A DNA stretch of 64,000 nt from positions 1-64,000 of the forward strand of contig AVDB01000003.1 of NCBI GenBank assembly GCA_000472185.1. Reading direction: 5' to 3'. Shown piece by piece: positions 26,349 through 36,665 of this stretch (position 1 is the first letter of the stretch; each line of letters opens with the position of its first letter). A model generated the notes under the pieces. The model worked only from the letters and a program-made list of their open reading frames with translations, was not told the origin of the DNA and made no database searches. Source of the stretch: Rhodobacteraceae bacterium HIMB11 (GTDB taxonomy: Bacteria; Pseudomonadota; Alphaproteobacteria; Rhodobacterales; Rhodobacteraceae). The position numbers and the translations under genes were made by a program.

Positions 26349-26996
26349 ATGCCCAAAAGTCAGTTTTCGCATGTGTCAGAGTGGGTATTTGATATGGATC
26401 ACACACTCTATCCGCCGCACAACAAATTGTTCGATCAGATCGAAATTTTGATGGCGGATTACTTTGTCAAAGTGACAGGTTTGCAGAAACCAGAGGCGGA
26501 TAAATTACGTCAATCCTATTGGGATAAGTATGGTGCCTCCTTGACAGGGTTGATGCATCACCATGACGTCGATCCTGCAGATTTTTTGCGGGACGTACAT
26601 GATATCGATTTTTCGGTACTCGACCCAGATCACGGGTTAAACGACATTATTCGCGATCTGCCTGGGCGCAAAATTGTCTATACAAATGCCCCGCGCAATT
26701 ATGCGGAACAAACGCTCAATCGGTTGCACATGCAGGATATGTTCGATGCGGTTTATGCGTTAGAGGATGCCGATTTGATCCCCAAACCAAATCAGAAGGC
26801 CTATGACATCGTCTTGAATAAGGCTGGCGTCGATCCAAATCGCGCCGCCATGTTTGAGGACAGCCCGCAGAATTTGCGCGTCCCCCATGACATCGGTATG
26901 CGCACTGTTCTGGTCCATGGCGAAAGTCGCGACACCCATATCCACCACCACACCCCAAATTTATCAAATTTTTTGAACCTATTGGTGACCGAGTGA
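26349..26996 (+). CDS. HAD-superfamily pyrimidine 5'-nucleotidase-like phosphatase
   Basis: 215 residues. HAD motif I is FDMDHTLYP, motif II TNAPRNYA, Lys in IPKPNQKAY and the acidic motif IV MFEDSPQNL. The subgroup matches bacterial relatives of yeast SDT1, which dephosphorylate pyrimidine nucleotides or other small phosphates. Start ATG 26349 follows AGGACAGG. A 10-bp inverted repeat lies between it and the next gene. Confidence 0.9.
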   Translation: MPKSQFSHVSEWVFDMDHTLYPPHNKLFDQIEILMADYFVKVTGLQKPEADKLRQSYWDKYGASLTGLMHHHDVDPADFLRDVHDIDFSVLDPDHGLNDIIRDLPGRKIVYTNAPRNYAEQTLNRLHMQDMFDAVYALEDADLIPKPNQKAYDIVLNKAGVDPNRAAMFEDSPQNLRVPHDIGMRTVLVHGESRDTHIHHHTPNLSNFLNLLVTE

Positions 26997-27004
26997 CGCA
27001 GCAA

Positions 27005-27051
27005 CCTTTTGCTTTGGCGCGATCTGGCCTAAATGTGGGATAAGCAAAAGG
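27005..27051 (+). promoter_or_regulatory. Inverted repeat covering the ribosome site of the ubiH-type gene
   Basis: CCTTTTGCTT (27005-27014) and AAGCAAAAGG (27042-27051) are exact complements with a 27-base loop. The right arm contains the AAAGG of the Shine-Dalgarno site for ATG 27060. Folding in the mRNA would hide the ribosome site. Seen directly; regulatory role is inference. Confidence 0.45.
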
Positions 27052-27059
27052 ATCAGCAT

Positions 27060-28265
27060 ATGACAGATCATTCAGTGGACGTGGTTGTATCAGGCGGGGG
27101 CATCGCCGGCATGGTGACGGCAATCGCCTTTGCACGGGCTGGGTTTGACACCCTTTGCGTTGATCCCCAGCCTCCGGTGACATCGCGTGCCGCTGATGGC
27201 GCGGATTTGCGCACGACGGCATTTTTGCAGCCTGCCCGCAATTTTTTGGATGACTTGGGCATTTGGCAGTATTTTTCGCCTGAAACAATGCCACTGGACA
27301 TCATGCGCATCGTGGATGCAGGGGGTGCGGAAAATCCGCCCCGCATTCGGGTTGAAAAAGAATTCAATTCAGCCGAGGTTTCTGACCTTCCGTTTGGGTG
27401 GAACATCCCAAACACAGCGGCGCGTGCAGCATTGATGAAACGCATGGATGATTTGGAAAAGCTGACCTTTTTAACAGGACACTCCTGCGAACGCCTCTTT
27501 ACCCGAGAGGGCGAAGCGCGAGTTACGCTGTCAAACGGGGATCGCTATCGCGCAAAATTGGTTGTGGCGGCAGATGGGCGCAATTCCCCCATGCGCGAAC
27601 AATCGGGGATCCCTGTGCAAACCACACGTTTTGGGCAAAAGGCATTGGCCTTTGCCGTGTCCCACCCCATTCCGCATGAAAATGTATCAACAGAAATTCA
27701 TCGCACAGGGGGGCCATTTACCCTAGTCCCCCTGCCCGATCACGATGGCATGCCCTGTTCCGCGATTGTTTGGATGGAAACAGGCCCCAACGTCCACGCC
27801 CTATTTGAACTGGACGTCCCCGATTTTGAGGCTGCAATGACCGAACGGTCCTGCAATTTATTGGGGCCACTTACGCTCCTCGGGCGCCGCAGTCTGTGGC
27901 CCATCATTTCACAACTGGCAGATCGACTAAGCGGGCAGCGGGTGGCATTGGTGGCAGAGGCCGCGCATGTTGTCCCCCCAATCGGCGCACAAGGCTTGAA
28001 CATGAGCCTTGCTGACATCCGATCACTGGTTGACTTGGCCCTAAAGGATCCCGCAAATCTTGGATCGCTTGCGATGCTGGATGCCTATCATAAATCCCGT
28101 TATGCGGACCTTAAACTGCGGGTGCAGGGGATCACGATGTTAAACCGCGCGTCCATGTTTGATGACCAACCATTGCGCGATTTGCGGGCGACGGGACTAA
28201 ACGCGCTTTATGCGCTGCCGCAGGTACGTAAAACACTGATGCAAATGGGTTTGGGGCTAAAATAA
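27060..28265 (+). CDS. UbiH/UbiF-type FAD monooxygenase (ubiquinone biosynthesis)
   Basis: 401 residues from ATG 27060 (AAGGA seven bases upstream). FAD-binding signature VVSGGGIAGMVTAIAFARAG, the middle motif ADGRNSPMREQ and the late GAQGLNMSLADI are those of the UbiH/COQ6 hydroxylases that add ring hydroxyls during ubiquinone synthesis at the inner membrane. Which ring position it serves is not decidable here. It follows the HAD gene by 63 bases. Confidence 0.9.
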   Translation: MTDHSVDVVVSGGGIAGMVTAIAFARAGFDTLCVDPQPPVTSRAADGADLRTTAFLQPARNFLDDLGIWQYFSPETMPLDIMRIVDAGGAENPPRIRVEKEFNSAEVSDLPFGWNIPNTAARAALMKRMDDLEKLTFLTGHSCERLFTREGEARVTLSNGDRYRAKLVVAADGRNSPMREQSGIPVQTTRFGQKALAFAVSHPIPHENVSTEIHRTGGPFTLVPLPDHDGMPCSAIVWMETGPNVHALFELDVPDFEAAMTERSCNLLGPLTLLGRRSLWPIISQLADRLSGQRVALVAEAAHVVPPIGAQGLNMSLADIRSLVDLALKDPANLGSLAMLDAYHKSRYADLKLRVQGITMLNRASMFDDQPLRDLRATGLNALYALPQVRKTLMQMGLGLK

Positions 28266-28266
28266 A

Positions 28267-28293
28267 GGGCCGCCCGCAATCTGCGAACGGCCC
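28267..28293. terminator. Hairpin between convergent genes
   Basis: GGGCCG (28267-28272) pairs with CGGCCC (28288-28293). No strong T run on the plus side; TTTATT follows on the minus side. It lies between the ubiH-type and aminotransferase genes. Confidence 0.55.
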
Positions 28294-28314
28294 CAAAATT
28301 GCGTATCGAATACC

Positions 28315-29445
28315 TTAGCCTAGGACAGTGTCCAAAACGCGGTTCAGGCGGGCGACGGTCCCATCAACATTATAAAGTTTGTCCAACCCGAATAGACCCA
28401 AACGGAATGTCATGAACCCTTCTGGCTCATCACAGGCCAAAGGAACACCAGCAGCGATTTGCATGCCTTCTGCTGCGAACTTTGATCCGTTTTGAATGGA
28501 TGGATCGCCCGTATAGCTGACGACAACACCAGGTGCGCCAAATCTTTCGGCAGCCACGGATTGAATGCCTTTGGCCTTTAGAATGTCACGTACACGATTG
28601 CCCAATTCCCACTGTGCGTCACATAGTTTGTCAAATCCATAATCCTTGGTTTCCAACATTGTATCGCGGAACGCACGCAATGCATCTGTTGGCATTGTCG
28701 TGTGATAGGCATGCCCCCCATTTTCATAAGTTTGCATGATGGAGTACCATTTTTTCAAATCAATCGCAAAGCTGTCTGAATCGGTGCTGTCCAACCGTTG
28801 GACCGCACGTTCGGACATCATCACCAATCCTGCTGAGGGGGAGGCAGACCATCCTTTTTGCGGGGCCGAAATCAAAACATCAACCCCTGTCGCCTTCATA
28901 TCAACCCAGACACATCCCGACGCGATACAGTCCAAGACCATAATCGCACCTACATCATGCGCAGCGCTTGCCAATGCCGTGACATACGCATCTGGTAGGA
29001 TGACACCTGCCGACGTTTCCACATGCGGCGCGAAAACCACATCGGGGCGCAGTTCGTGAATACGTGCCACTACATCTTCGATTGCAGCAGGGCGGAACGG
29101 TTCTTGGGCGCCATTGCCTGTGCGACGCGCCTTCATCACCTCAACATCTGCGGCGATGGATGAAGTTTCAAAAATCTGGCTCCAACGATAGGAAAACCAG
29201 CCATTGCGAACGACAAGAACTTTGGCGTCGCGGCCAAATTGGCGGGCGACTGCCTCCATCCCATATGTTCCGCCACCGGGAATCAGCGCAGTTGCATCGG
29301 CGTTATACACCTCTTTCAACATACCCGAGATATCTGTCATCACCGACTGAAAAGATTTCGACATATGGTTTAAGGAACGGTCCGTAAAGACCACGGAAAA
29401 TTCTTCTAGCCCCTCAGGGTCGATATGTTCAAGCAGCGCCGCCAT
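28315..29445 (-). CDS. Class V aminotransferase
   Basis: 376 residues. Fold-type I PLP enzyme of aminotransferase class V; the Lys that binds PLP is in SAPQKGWSASPSAG and the preceding Asp in VLDCIASG. Closest in layout to serine-glyoxylate/alanine-glyoxylate aminotransferases. The exact amino donor is uncertain. It lies next to two Lrp-type regulator genes on the same strand, though 87 bases separate them. Cytoplasmic. Confidence 0.88.
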   Translation of the reverse strand: MAALLEHIDPEGLEEFSVVFTDRSLNHMSKSFQSVMTDISGMLKEVYNADATALIPGGGTYGMEAVARQFGRDAKVLVVRNGWFSYRWSQIFETSSIAADVEVMKARRTGNGAQEPFRPAAIEDVVARIHELRPDVVFAPHVETSAGVILPDAYVTALASAAHDVGAIMVLDCIASGCVWVDMKATGVDVLISAPQKGWSASPSAGLVMMSERAVQRLDSTDSDSFAIDLKKWYSIMQTYENGGHAYHTTMPTDALRAFRDTMLETKDYGFDKLCDAQWELGNRVRDILKAKGIQSVAAERFGAPGVVVSYTGDPSIQNGSKFAAEGMQIAAGVPLACDEPEGFMTFRLGLFGLDKLYNVDGTVARLNRVLDTVLG

Positions 29446-29532
29446 CGTGGCCTCCTATATGATCGTTAAATCGTGTTTGTCTGCACAATAGAGATTAACC
29501 TGAATTCCCCCATGCGACAAATACTCCCTTCT

Positions 29533-29985
29533 CTAAATTGGTCCGGGGCGTTTTTCTTCGCTTAGCAAAACGTTCGCTTCTAATTCCCCTACTCCGGGCA
29601 GGGTCATGATGCGGCGGCGCAAAACCCGTTCAAAATCGGAAATATCACGCGCAACAACCCGCAGTCTGTAATCATATAGGCCCAAGACATGTTCGATTTG
29701 CTGCACCTCTGGAATCGCCTTAACCGCGCGTTCGAAATCCTCAAGGCTGACGCGGCCCTTGGTGGCAAGTTTGATGCCCAAGAACACAGTGACACCTAAC
29801 CCGAGTTTTTCGCGATTTAAATTTAGCGCCACACCTTTGATCACGCCCTCCTCCTTTAATCGCTTGATCCGACGCCAAATCGCTGGTTGTGACATATCCA
29901 GATTTTTGGCCAATGACGCGGCACTTTGATCCGCGTCCTGTTGCAACAAGCGCAACAGCGCGCGATCTGTTTCATCCAAAATCAT
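29533..29985 (-). CDS. Lrp/AsnC family regulator (second of a pair)
   Basis: 150 residues. N-terminal helix-turn-helix (SAASLAKNLDMSQPAIWRRI) and C-terminal RAM ligand domain (IPEVQQIEHVLGLYDYRLRV). Start overlaps the stop of the upstream Lrp gene by ATGA, so the two are co-translated and may form hetero-oligomers. Members respond to amino acids. Confidence 0.93.
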   Translation of the reverse strand: MILDETDRALLRLLQQDADQSAASLAKNLDMSQPAIWRRIKRLKEEGVIKGVALNLNREKLGLGVTVFLGIKLATKGRVSLEDFERAVKAIPEVQQIEHVLGLYDYRLRVVARDISDFERVLRRRIMTLPGVGELEANVLLSEEKRPGPI

Positions 29986-30437
29986 ATTGGAACCCCCGCG
30001 TTGGTTTTAATCCGCGCAACATGCATCAATGCCTCAACCTCGGCGATGTGGGGCAATGTCAGAATGCGATCACGATAGACCTGTTGATAATCCGCCATAT
30101 CCCGTGCCACCACAGACAGACGTACATCCACACGGCCCAAGAACGTTTGAATTTCGATCACCTCTGGCACATCCCGCGCCGCGTCAATGAAGGCATCAAA
30201 CGCACGTGGTTGCGTTTTGTCCAATGTTACGCGCAGGGATACCTCGACCTCATACCCAAGGGCAGCCCAATCGATAAGGACCGTTTTGCTGACGATGGTC
30301 GCATCGCTGCGCATCCGCGACAAACGACGCGATGCAACCGATGGCGTTGTCGCCGCACGTTCCGCCAAATCAGAGAGTGGCATATCAGGTTCAGCCTGAA
30401 GATAGCGTAGAATGCGTCGATCAAGATCATCAAGCAT
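29982..30437 (-). CDS. Lrp/AsnC family regulator (first of a pair)
   Basis: 151 residues. Helix-turn-helix LAERAATTPSVASRRLSRM, RAM domain with VPEVIEIQTFLGRVDVRL. It is the promoter-proximal gene of the pair and is divergent from ilvC across a 127-base AT-rich gap. That layout fits control of branched-chain amino-acid synthesis, but the window gives no direct proof. Confidence 0.93.
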   Translation of the reverse strand: MLDDLDRRILRYLQAEPDMPLSDLAERAATTPSVASRRLSRMRSDATIVSKTVLIDWAALGYEVEVSLRVTLDKTQPRAFDAFIDAARDVPEVIEIQTFLGRVDVRLSVVARDMADYQQVYRDRILTLPHIAEVEALMHVARIKTNAGVPI

Positions 30438-30461
30438 GATTTTTTCTTGTTTTCCATTTTT

Positions 30462-31587
<1,126 letters not shown>

Positions 31588-31596
31588 ATTACGTAT

Positions 31597-31617
31597 CGGG
31601 GGCCTACATGGCCCCCG
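31597..31617 (+). terminator. Hairpin after ilvC
   Basis: CGGGGGCC TACAT GGCCCCCG, an 8-bp perfect stem followed by AAAGTTTT. The T run is short, so termination may be partial and the following transporter gene could be read through. Confidence 0.6.
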
Positions 31618-31639
31618 AAAGTTTTAAGAGCACTGATAT

Positions 31640-32548
31640 ATGCAACCTGACATCACTTGGCGAAATTGGTTAATGGTTGCGGCACTTGGGCTTATTTGGG
31701 GCTCAAGCTTTATGGTGGTTGAAGTCGTGCTGACAAGCATTTCGCCTTTTTGGCTTGCGGCATCTCGGGTCACCTTTGGAACAATCCTGACAGTCTTGGT
31801 TTGGATGATATCAGGCAGGCGTTTTTTTCTGACGGACAAAACCGCGTGGCCCAGCATCGTTGTCATTGGTGTGCTTAGCTCGGCCCTCCCCTTTTCATTG
31901 CTTAGCTGGGGACAAACACATGTAACGTCCGGTTTTGCGGGTGTTTCAATGGCGTCAATCGCGCTGCTTGTTCTGCCTCTTTCGCATTTCTTTGTACCTG
32001 GCGAACAAATGACATTGCGCCGTACAATTGGATTTTTAATCGGCTTTGGCGGTGTCGCGCTGTTGATCGGGCCAGAGGCCCTTGCACCCAGTGGCAGTGA
32101 CATGGAACTCTGGGGACGCGTGTTTTGCGTGTTGGCAGCATCCTGTTATGCCGTTTCATCGGTTATTATTCGTCGCCTCCCACCGATTGACCCACTGGGC
32201 CTTGCCGCGATCCCCCTAATCATCGGGGCGATCACGTCGCTATGCTTTGCATTTTCTATCGAAGGACCACCGCCTGCGATTTCGACAGAGACACTTTGGA
32301 TTATTCTGTACTTGGGCTTGGTCCCAACTGCAGGGGCAAATTTGTTGCGCATTTTAACGATCCGCTCGGCAGGGCCCGTCTTCATGAGCCTGACAAATTA
32401 TCAAGTGCCGCTGTGGTCTGTGATTTTGGGGATTGTGATTTTGGGCGAAGCGCCGCGCCAAAATCTATTCCTGGCGATGACACTGATCCTGATTGGTCTG
32501 TGCCTCAGCCAATATGGAGCATTGAAACGCCTATTTCACCCCGAATAA
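31640..32548 (+). CDS. EamA (DMT) family transporter
   Basis: 302 residues with ten membrane helices in two EamA repeats (GLIWGSSFMVVEVVL; later LVPTAGANLLRILTIRSAGP and ILGEAPRQNLFLAMTLILIG). Drug/metabolite transporter superfamily, inner membrane; substrate unknown. Its place after ilvC might suggest amino-acid export but this is weak evidence. Confidence 0.88.
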   Translation: MQPDITWRNWLMVAALGLIWGSSFMVVEVVLTSISPFWLAASRVTFGTILTVLVWMISGRRFFLTDKTAWPSIVVIGVLSSALPFSLLSWGQTHVTSGFAGVSMASIALLVLPLSHFFVPGEQMTLRRTIGFLIGFGGVALLIGPEALAPSGSDMELWGRVFCVLAASCYAVSSVIIRRLPPIDPLGLAAIPLIIGAITSLCFAFSIEGPPPAISTETLWIILYLGLVPTAGANLLRILTIRSAGPVFMSLTNYQVPLWSVILGIVILGEAPRQNLFLAMTLILIGLCLSQYGALKRLFHPE

Positions 32549-32579
32549 ATATACATGCCTCGGGCAATCGTGATGCGAT

Positions 32580-33926
32580 TTAACGCGTCGCCTCTTCGAC
32601 AGAGGCAACAACTGTATCAACCGTTTCTTCTAACAATGCGGCGTCTTCACATTCTGCCATCACACGGATCAGGGGTTCAGTCCCGGATTTACGGATCAAA
32701 AGGCGCCCTTTTCCATTCAGTTGCGCCTCGGCATTCGCGATTGAGGCCTGCACTGCGGGTATCTCAAGCGGGGTTTGACCTGCCTGATAGCGCACGTTTT
32801 TCAGCAACTGTGGAACGGGGGTAAAGGTGTTTGCAAGCTCACTCGCCTTTTTCCCTGAACGCACCATTTCGGCCAGAAATTGTAGACCCGCCATCAGACC
32901 ATCACCCGTTGTGGAATAATCCGTCATCACAATGTGACCCGATTGTTCCCCGCCAAGGTTAAAACCACCCTGACGCATCCGTTCAACCACATATCGATCG
33001 CCCACCGCCGTGCGTTCCAGCGTGATGCCCAAACCGTTCAGGAACCGTTCCAACCCAAGGTTTGACATGACCGTGGCCACCAACGCATTGCCAGCCAGAC
33101 GCCCTTCGGCGGCCCAACCTGCGGCCATCAATCCCATCAGTTGATCGCCATCAGCAACCTGACCTTTTTCATCAACCAAAATGATCCGATCCGCGTCCCC
33201 ATCCAAACAAATCGCCAGATCCGCGCCATGGGCGACAACGGTTTCTGCCGCGGTTTGGGGGTGCGTGGAACCACAATTGTCATTGATATTGCGCCCATTC
33301 GGGGACACACCAACGGGAATGACATCCGCCCCCAATTCCCACAACACCTCGGGCGCTGCGCGATAGGCCGCGCCATTGGCGCAATCCACGACCACCTTGA
33401 TCCCATCAAGTCGCATCCCCGACGGGAAAGAGGATTTCGCACGCTCCACATAGCGATACATGCCATCGTCAATCCGTTGCGCCCGCCCAATACTGTCCGC
33501 ATCGTTTAGCGCGACACCTTCGTCGATCAGGCGTTCAATTTCCTCTTCGGCCTCATCAGATAACTTAAATCCGTCGGGGCCAAAAAATTTGATCCCATTG
33601 TCATGATAAGCGTTATGACTTGCCGAAATCATGATGCCGAAATCCGCACGCATGGAGGGGGTTAACAAACCAACCGCAGGAGTTGGCACAGGACCCAGCA
33701 ACAGTACCTCCATCCCAGTCGAGGTCAGACCCGCCGTCAGCGCGTTTTCAAACATATATCCCGAACGACGGGTATCTTTACCGATCACCACACGGTGCGT
33801 GCGATCCGAAAATCGTCGAAAATAATGCCCCGCAGCAGCGCCAATTTTTAACGCCATCTCAGCCGTCATGGGATGTTGATTGGCACGTCCTCTGACCCCG
33901 TCGGTTCCAAAATATTTACGTCCCAT
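32580..33926 (-). CDS. glmM: Phosphoglucosamine mutase
   Basis: 448 residues from ATG 33926 (AGGGG upstream; the preceding TTG is not needed). It turns glucosamine-6-phosphate into glucosamine-1-phosphate for UDP-GlcNAc. N-terminal [10 protein letters not shown], the phosphoserine loop [12 protein letters not shown], metal loop DGDADRI and the C-terminal [12 protein letters not shown] are all present. Its start lies 11 bases inside folP; folP-glmM coupling is common in bacteria. Confidence 0.98.
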   Translation of the reverse strand: MGRKYFGTDGVRGRANQHPMTAEMALKIGAAAGHYFRRFSDRTHRVVIGKDTRRSGYMFENALTAGLTSTGMEVLLLGPVPTPAVGLLTPSMRADFGIMISASHNAYHDNGIKFFGPDGFKLSDEAEEEIERLIDEGVALNDADSIGRAQRIDDGMYRYVERAKSSFPSGMRLDGIKVVVDCANGAAYRAAPEVLWELGADVIPVGVSPNGRNINDNCGSTHPQTAAETVVAHGADLAICLDGDADRIILVDEKGQVADGDQLMGLMAAGWAAEGRLAGNALVATVMSNLGLERFLNGLGITLERTAVGDRYVVERMRQGGFNLGGEQSGHIVMTDYSTTGDGLMAGLQFLAEMVRSGKKASELANTFTPVPQLLKNVRYQAGQTPLEIPAVQASIANAEAQLNGKGRLLIRKSGTEPLIRVMAECEDAALLEETVDTVVASVEEATR

Positions 33927-34932
33927 CAAAATGCCCCTGCTCTACTGCTTCAAATAAATCAAATGCCTGTTTCGTTTCAGCCACGTCATGTACGCGGAAA
34001 ATCTGAACACCTTGGACGCGCGCGGCCAAGGCAACGGCGATGGACCCCGGTGCACGATCTGCTGCCTGCTCGGCACCCGATATGGTTTTAATCATGCCCT
34101 TGCGCGATACGCCCAACAAAATCGGAACCCCCAGACTGTGAAACACACCAATGTGTTTTAGCAGTTCTAAATTGTGTGACAGCGTTTTGCCAAACCCAAT
34201 CCCCGGGTCCGCAATAATTTGCCGACGTTCAAGGCCCAAATGTTCCAGCCGCGCGATCTGGTGTTCCAAAAAATCATACACATCCAGAACAACATTATCG
34301 TAGGTTGGATTATCCTGCATGGTTTTGGGATCACCCTGCGAATGCATAATGCAAACTGGTATATTATGCGCCGCGCAATATGGTGCCAAGTCAGGATCAA
34401 ACATAAATCCCGATACATCATTCACAATATGTGCGCCCGCCTCAATCGCGGCGCGCGCCACGGCGGCCTTGCGGGTATCAATCGACATGGGCACAGAGAG
34501 GACAGAGGCAAGTTTGTTGATCTTGGGCGCTGTACGGGCAATTTCCTCGTCAATTTCGACATAGTCTGCGCCGGGGCGCGTGGATTCACCGCCCACATCA
34601 ATCAAATCCGCACCCTGATTTTGCATCAGTTTTCCGTGACGTTCCGCCGCCTCAAGTGCATCAAATTGCCCCCCGTCAGAAAAACTATCAGGGGTGGCAT
34701 TTAAAATTCCCATGATGATGGGCTTGTTAAACACCAATCCTTGGATATCCGCACGCGGGTGTGTCAGACGGATCCGTTCCACTTCGCTAAGATCGTGCGT
34801 AGGGATGCGGCGCACATCCCCATCACGGGCGTATAGCGCGCATTCCATAAACCAATAATTCGGATCGCAGAAATCTACGGCATCCTTGGGGCGGTCAAAA
34901 CCGCGTTGCAAAAGGGGGCGCAGGTAACGCAT
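33916..34932 (-). CDS. folP: Dihydropteroate synthase
   Basis: 338 residues; about 60 longer at the N-terminus than typical enzymes, as often in this order. It joins pterin pyrophosphate to p-aminobenzoate. Motifs: [45 protein letters not shown] and LGVSRKGM. Middle gene of the folB-folP-glmM run, 12 bases after folB. Confidence 0.97.
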   Translation of the reverse strand: MRYLRPLLQRGFDRPKDAVDFCDPNYWFMECALYARDGDVRRIPTHDLSEVERIRLTHPRADIQGLVFNKPIIMGILNATPDSFSDGGQFDALEAAERHGKLMQNQGADLIDVGGESTRPGADYVEIDEEIARTAPKINKLASVLSVPMSIDTRKAAVARAAIEAGAHIVNDVSGFMFDPDLAPYCAAHNIPVCIMHSQGDPKTMQDNPTYDNVVLDVYDFLEHQIARLEHLGLERRQIIADPGIGFGKTLSHNLELLKHIGVFHSLGVPILLGVSRKGMIKTISGAEQAADRAPGSIAVALAARVQGVQIFRVHDVAETKQAFDLFEAVEQGHFDGT

Positions 34933-34944
34933 TTAGGAATGCTC

Positions 34945-35862
34945 CTATCGGCACAGCGCCGAAATATCAAAATCATTGATCGAAGGTAGGCTGTTCACAC
35001 CATCCACAGTTTCAGCGCCAATCAAAGAACAGGATTTGGCATCCAATTCCTGCCCCAACCAAATGGCCAATGACGCTGGCGCATAACTTTCAAATGTATC
35101 CGTCGCATCCATAACCATTTTGGTGGGCGCCCAAATGGCCAACCGATTGTTTTTGATGGCCCAGTCCAATTCGGTGCGCGTTGCAACCACATCACAATGA
35201 TCAGAATGCGCCGCAATCATCCACGCATTTTGCTCCATGGACAGCAAATCGATATGCGCCTGTGCAATGGGATCACTGGTATGGACGCCCGGTCCTTCGA
35301 CGGCCTCTACACACACAACAACGGCTGCGTTTTGCGCATGTAATCGCGACAGAAGATCCGCGATATCCTGACCCGCTAACGCCGAATTTGAAATGAACAC
35401 AATGTTTGGATGCGCGGCTTCTGGTTCGGCAATAGGTGCATATCCACGCCCGCCACGCACAATTTCAACACCCAAGGCACCTGGGCCGCGATCCAGTTTT
35501 TCAATACGGATGAACACACGAATGGCCTGAGGTTCCAACAAAATGCGATCAGCAATGCGTTGCGCGAGAGTTTCCAATAGGTTCAGCCGTTCCGCATCCA
35601 GTTCGATTGTAATCGCCTCGGTCAGGCGATCATAGGACAGGATGCGATCAACATCGTCCAGGATGGGTTGTTCGATTGGCTGTACTTCGACCACAATATT
35701 AAAACTGACCCGCTGGGTCACACCGCGCTCTAACTGAAAAGCGCCGATTTCAACTTCGACAATATGATCGCGTAACGAAATACGGTCATACTGCGTTGAA
35801 ATTGAACTGGCTTTTGCACGTTCAAGCGGATGGGCAAATGCCAATCTGGTTTCATCATTCAT
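34945..35862 (-). CDS. folB: Dihydroneopterin aldolase with extra C-terminal domain
   Basis: 305 residues. The first 140 are a FolB domain (ISLRDHIVEVEIGAFQLE..., SYDRLTEAITIELDAERLNLLETLAQRI), which cleaves dihydroneopterin in folate synthesis. The remaining 160 form an alpha-beta domain (NIVFISNSALAGQDIADLLS..., WAIKNNRLAIWAPTKMVMD) that resembles part of an amino-acid-kinase or molybdate-type fold but which I cannot assign. FolB alone is about 120 residues; the longer form seems to be usual in Rhodobacterales. TAGGAG precedes the ATG. Confidence 0.88.
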   Translation of the reverse strand: MNDETRLAFAHPLERAKASSISTQYDRISLRDHIVEVEIGAFQLERGVTQRVSFNIVVEVQPIEQPILDDVDRILSYDRLTEAITIELDAERLNLLETLAQRIADRILLEPQAIRVFIRIEKLDRGPGALGVEIVRGGRGYAPIAEPEAAHPNIVFISNSALAGQDIADLLSRLHAQNAAVVVCVEAVEGPGVHTSDPIAQAHIDLLSMEQNAWMIAAHSDHCDVVATRTELDWAIKNNRLAIWAPTKMVMDATDTFESYAPASLAIWLGQELDAKSCSLIGAETVDGVNSLPSINDFDISALCR

Positions 35863-35929
35863 GGGTTGGCTCCTATGCCCAATCTTCGCACAGGTTTTGC
35901 AGTTTTTTTGCCGCCGCGTCTAGTGTGAA

Positions 35930-36553
35930 TTAGTTTTGCGAAACGCGCACTGGTTTCTTATAGAAATGATGAAAACCGATGGTTGCGGTTCGTTCAAAAA
36001 CACGGGCCCAACGTGGACGCACGGCCTTGGTATGATAGAATGTTGCCCCATCCGTTAATGTGCGCGGCATGCCATCCATCACCATTTTCGCAACCTTGCC
36101 CACCATTTCATAGGCCTTTGGTTCGCGGATCACTTCGGCGCGTCCATCACAGGTATAGGTAAATTGGCAGGCGAACTTTCGGCCAGTACCCTGGTTGATC
36201 ACACCGCAGATCGTATCAGGGAACGACGGGCTGCTGACACGGTTGAGGATAACCTCGGCCACGGCAAACTGGCCCTTCACGGTTTCACCCCGCGCTTCAA
36301 AATACAGCGCTTCGGCTAAACAGGCCCATTCCTTACCGCCTTTTGCCACGGGCAAGCTGCGCAAATACGCCTTGGAGTAAACACCTGCCTCCGTCTTGGG
36401 GGCGTTAACTGGACCAAGATCACCATGAGGAAGGGCCGCAAATTTTTGCTGATCAAGGCGCATTAAACCCATTATTGGGTCAATTGAGCGTTCGGCATGG
36501 GCATGGGTTGCAAGGACGAAAATCGCCACAAAACATGAAATCAGACGTGTCAT
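35930..36553 (-). CDS. Cell-wall hydrolase (SleB/CwlJ family)
   Basis: 207 residues with a signal peptide ending near AHAE (residue 20). The catalytic domain shows the SleB pattern: CLAEALYFEARGE with the catalytic Glu, FAVAEVILNRVSSPSFPDTICGV, and FACQFTYTCDG. It would act on peptidoglycan glycan strands in the periplasm. The order glyS-ppdK-sleB on one strand is common in the group. Confidence 0.92.
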   Translation of the reverse strand: MTRLISCFVAIFVLATHAHAERSIDPIMGLMRLDQQKFAALPHGDLGPVNAPKTEAGVYSKAYLRSLPVAKGGKEWACLAEALYFEARGETVKGQFAVAEVILNRVSSPSFPDTICGVINQGTGRKFACQFTYTCDGRAEVIREPKAYEMVGKVAKMVMDGMPRTLTDGATFYHTKAVRPRWARVFERTATIGFHHFYKKPVRVSQN

Positions 36554-36665
36554 TTTGGTGTTTCACTCAGTCGCACAAAATATGCGTTTTCGAATGTCCC
36601 TTGGTTAATCATGCACACTATGCATGACGAATGGTTGCGCCACTCCCCGACTGTTGCGCGGCGGT

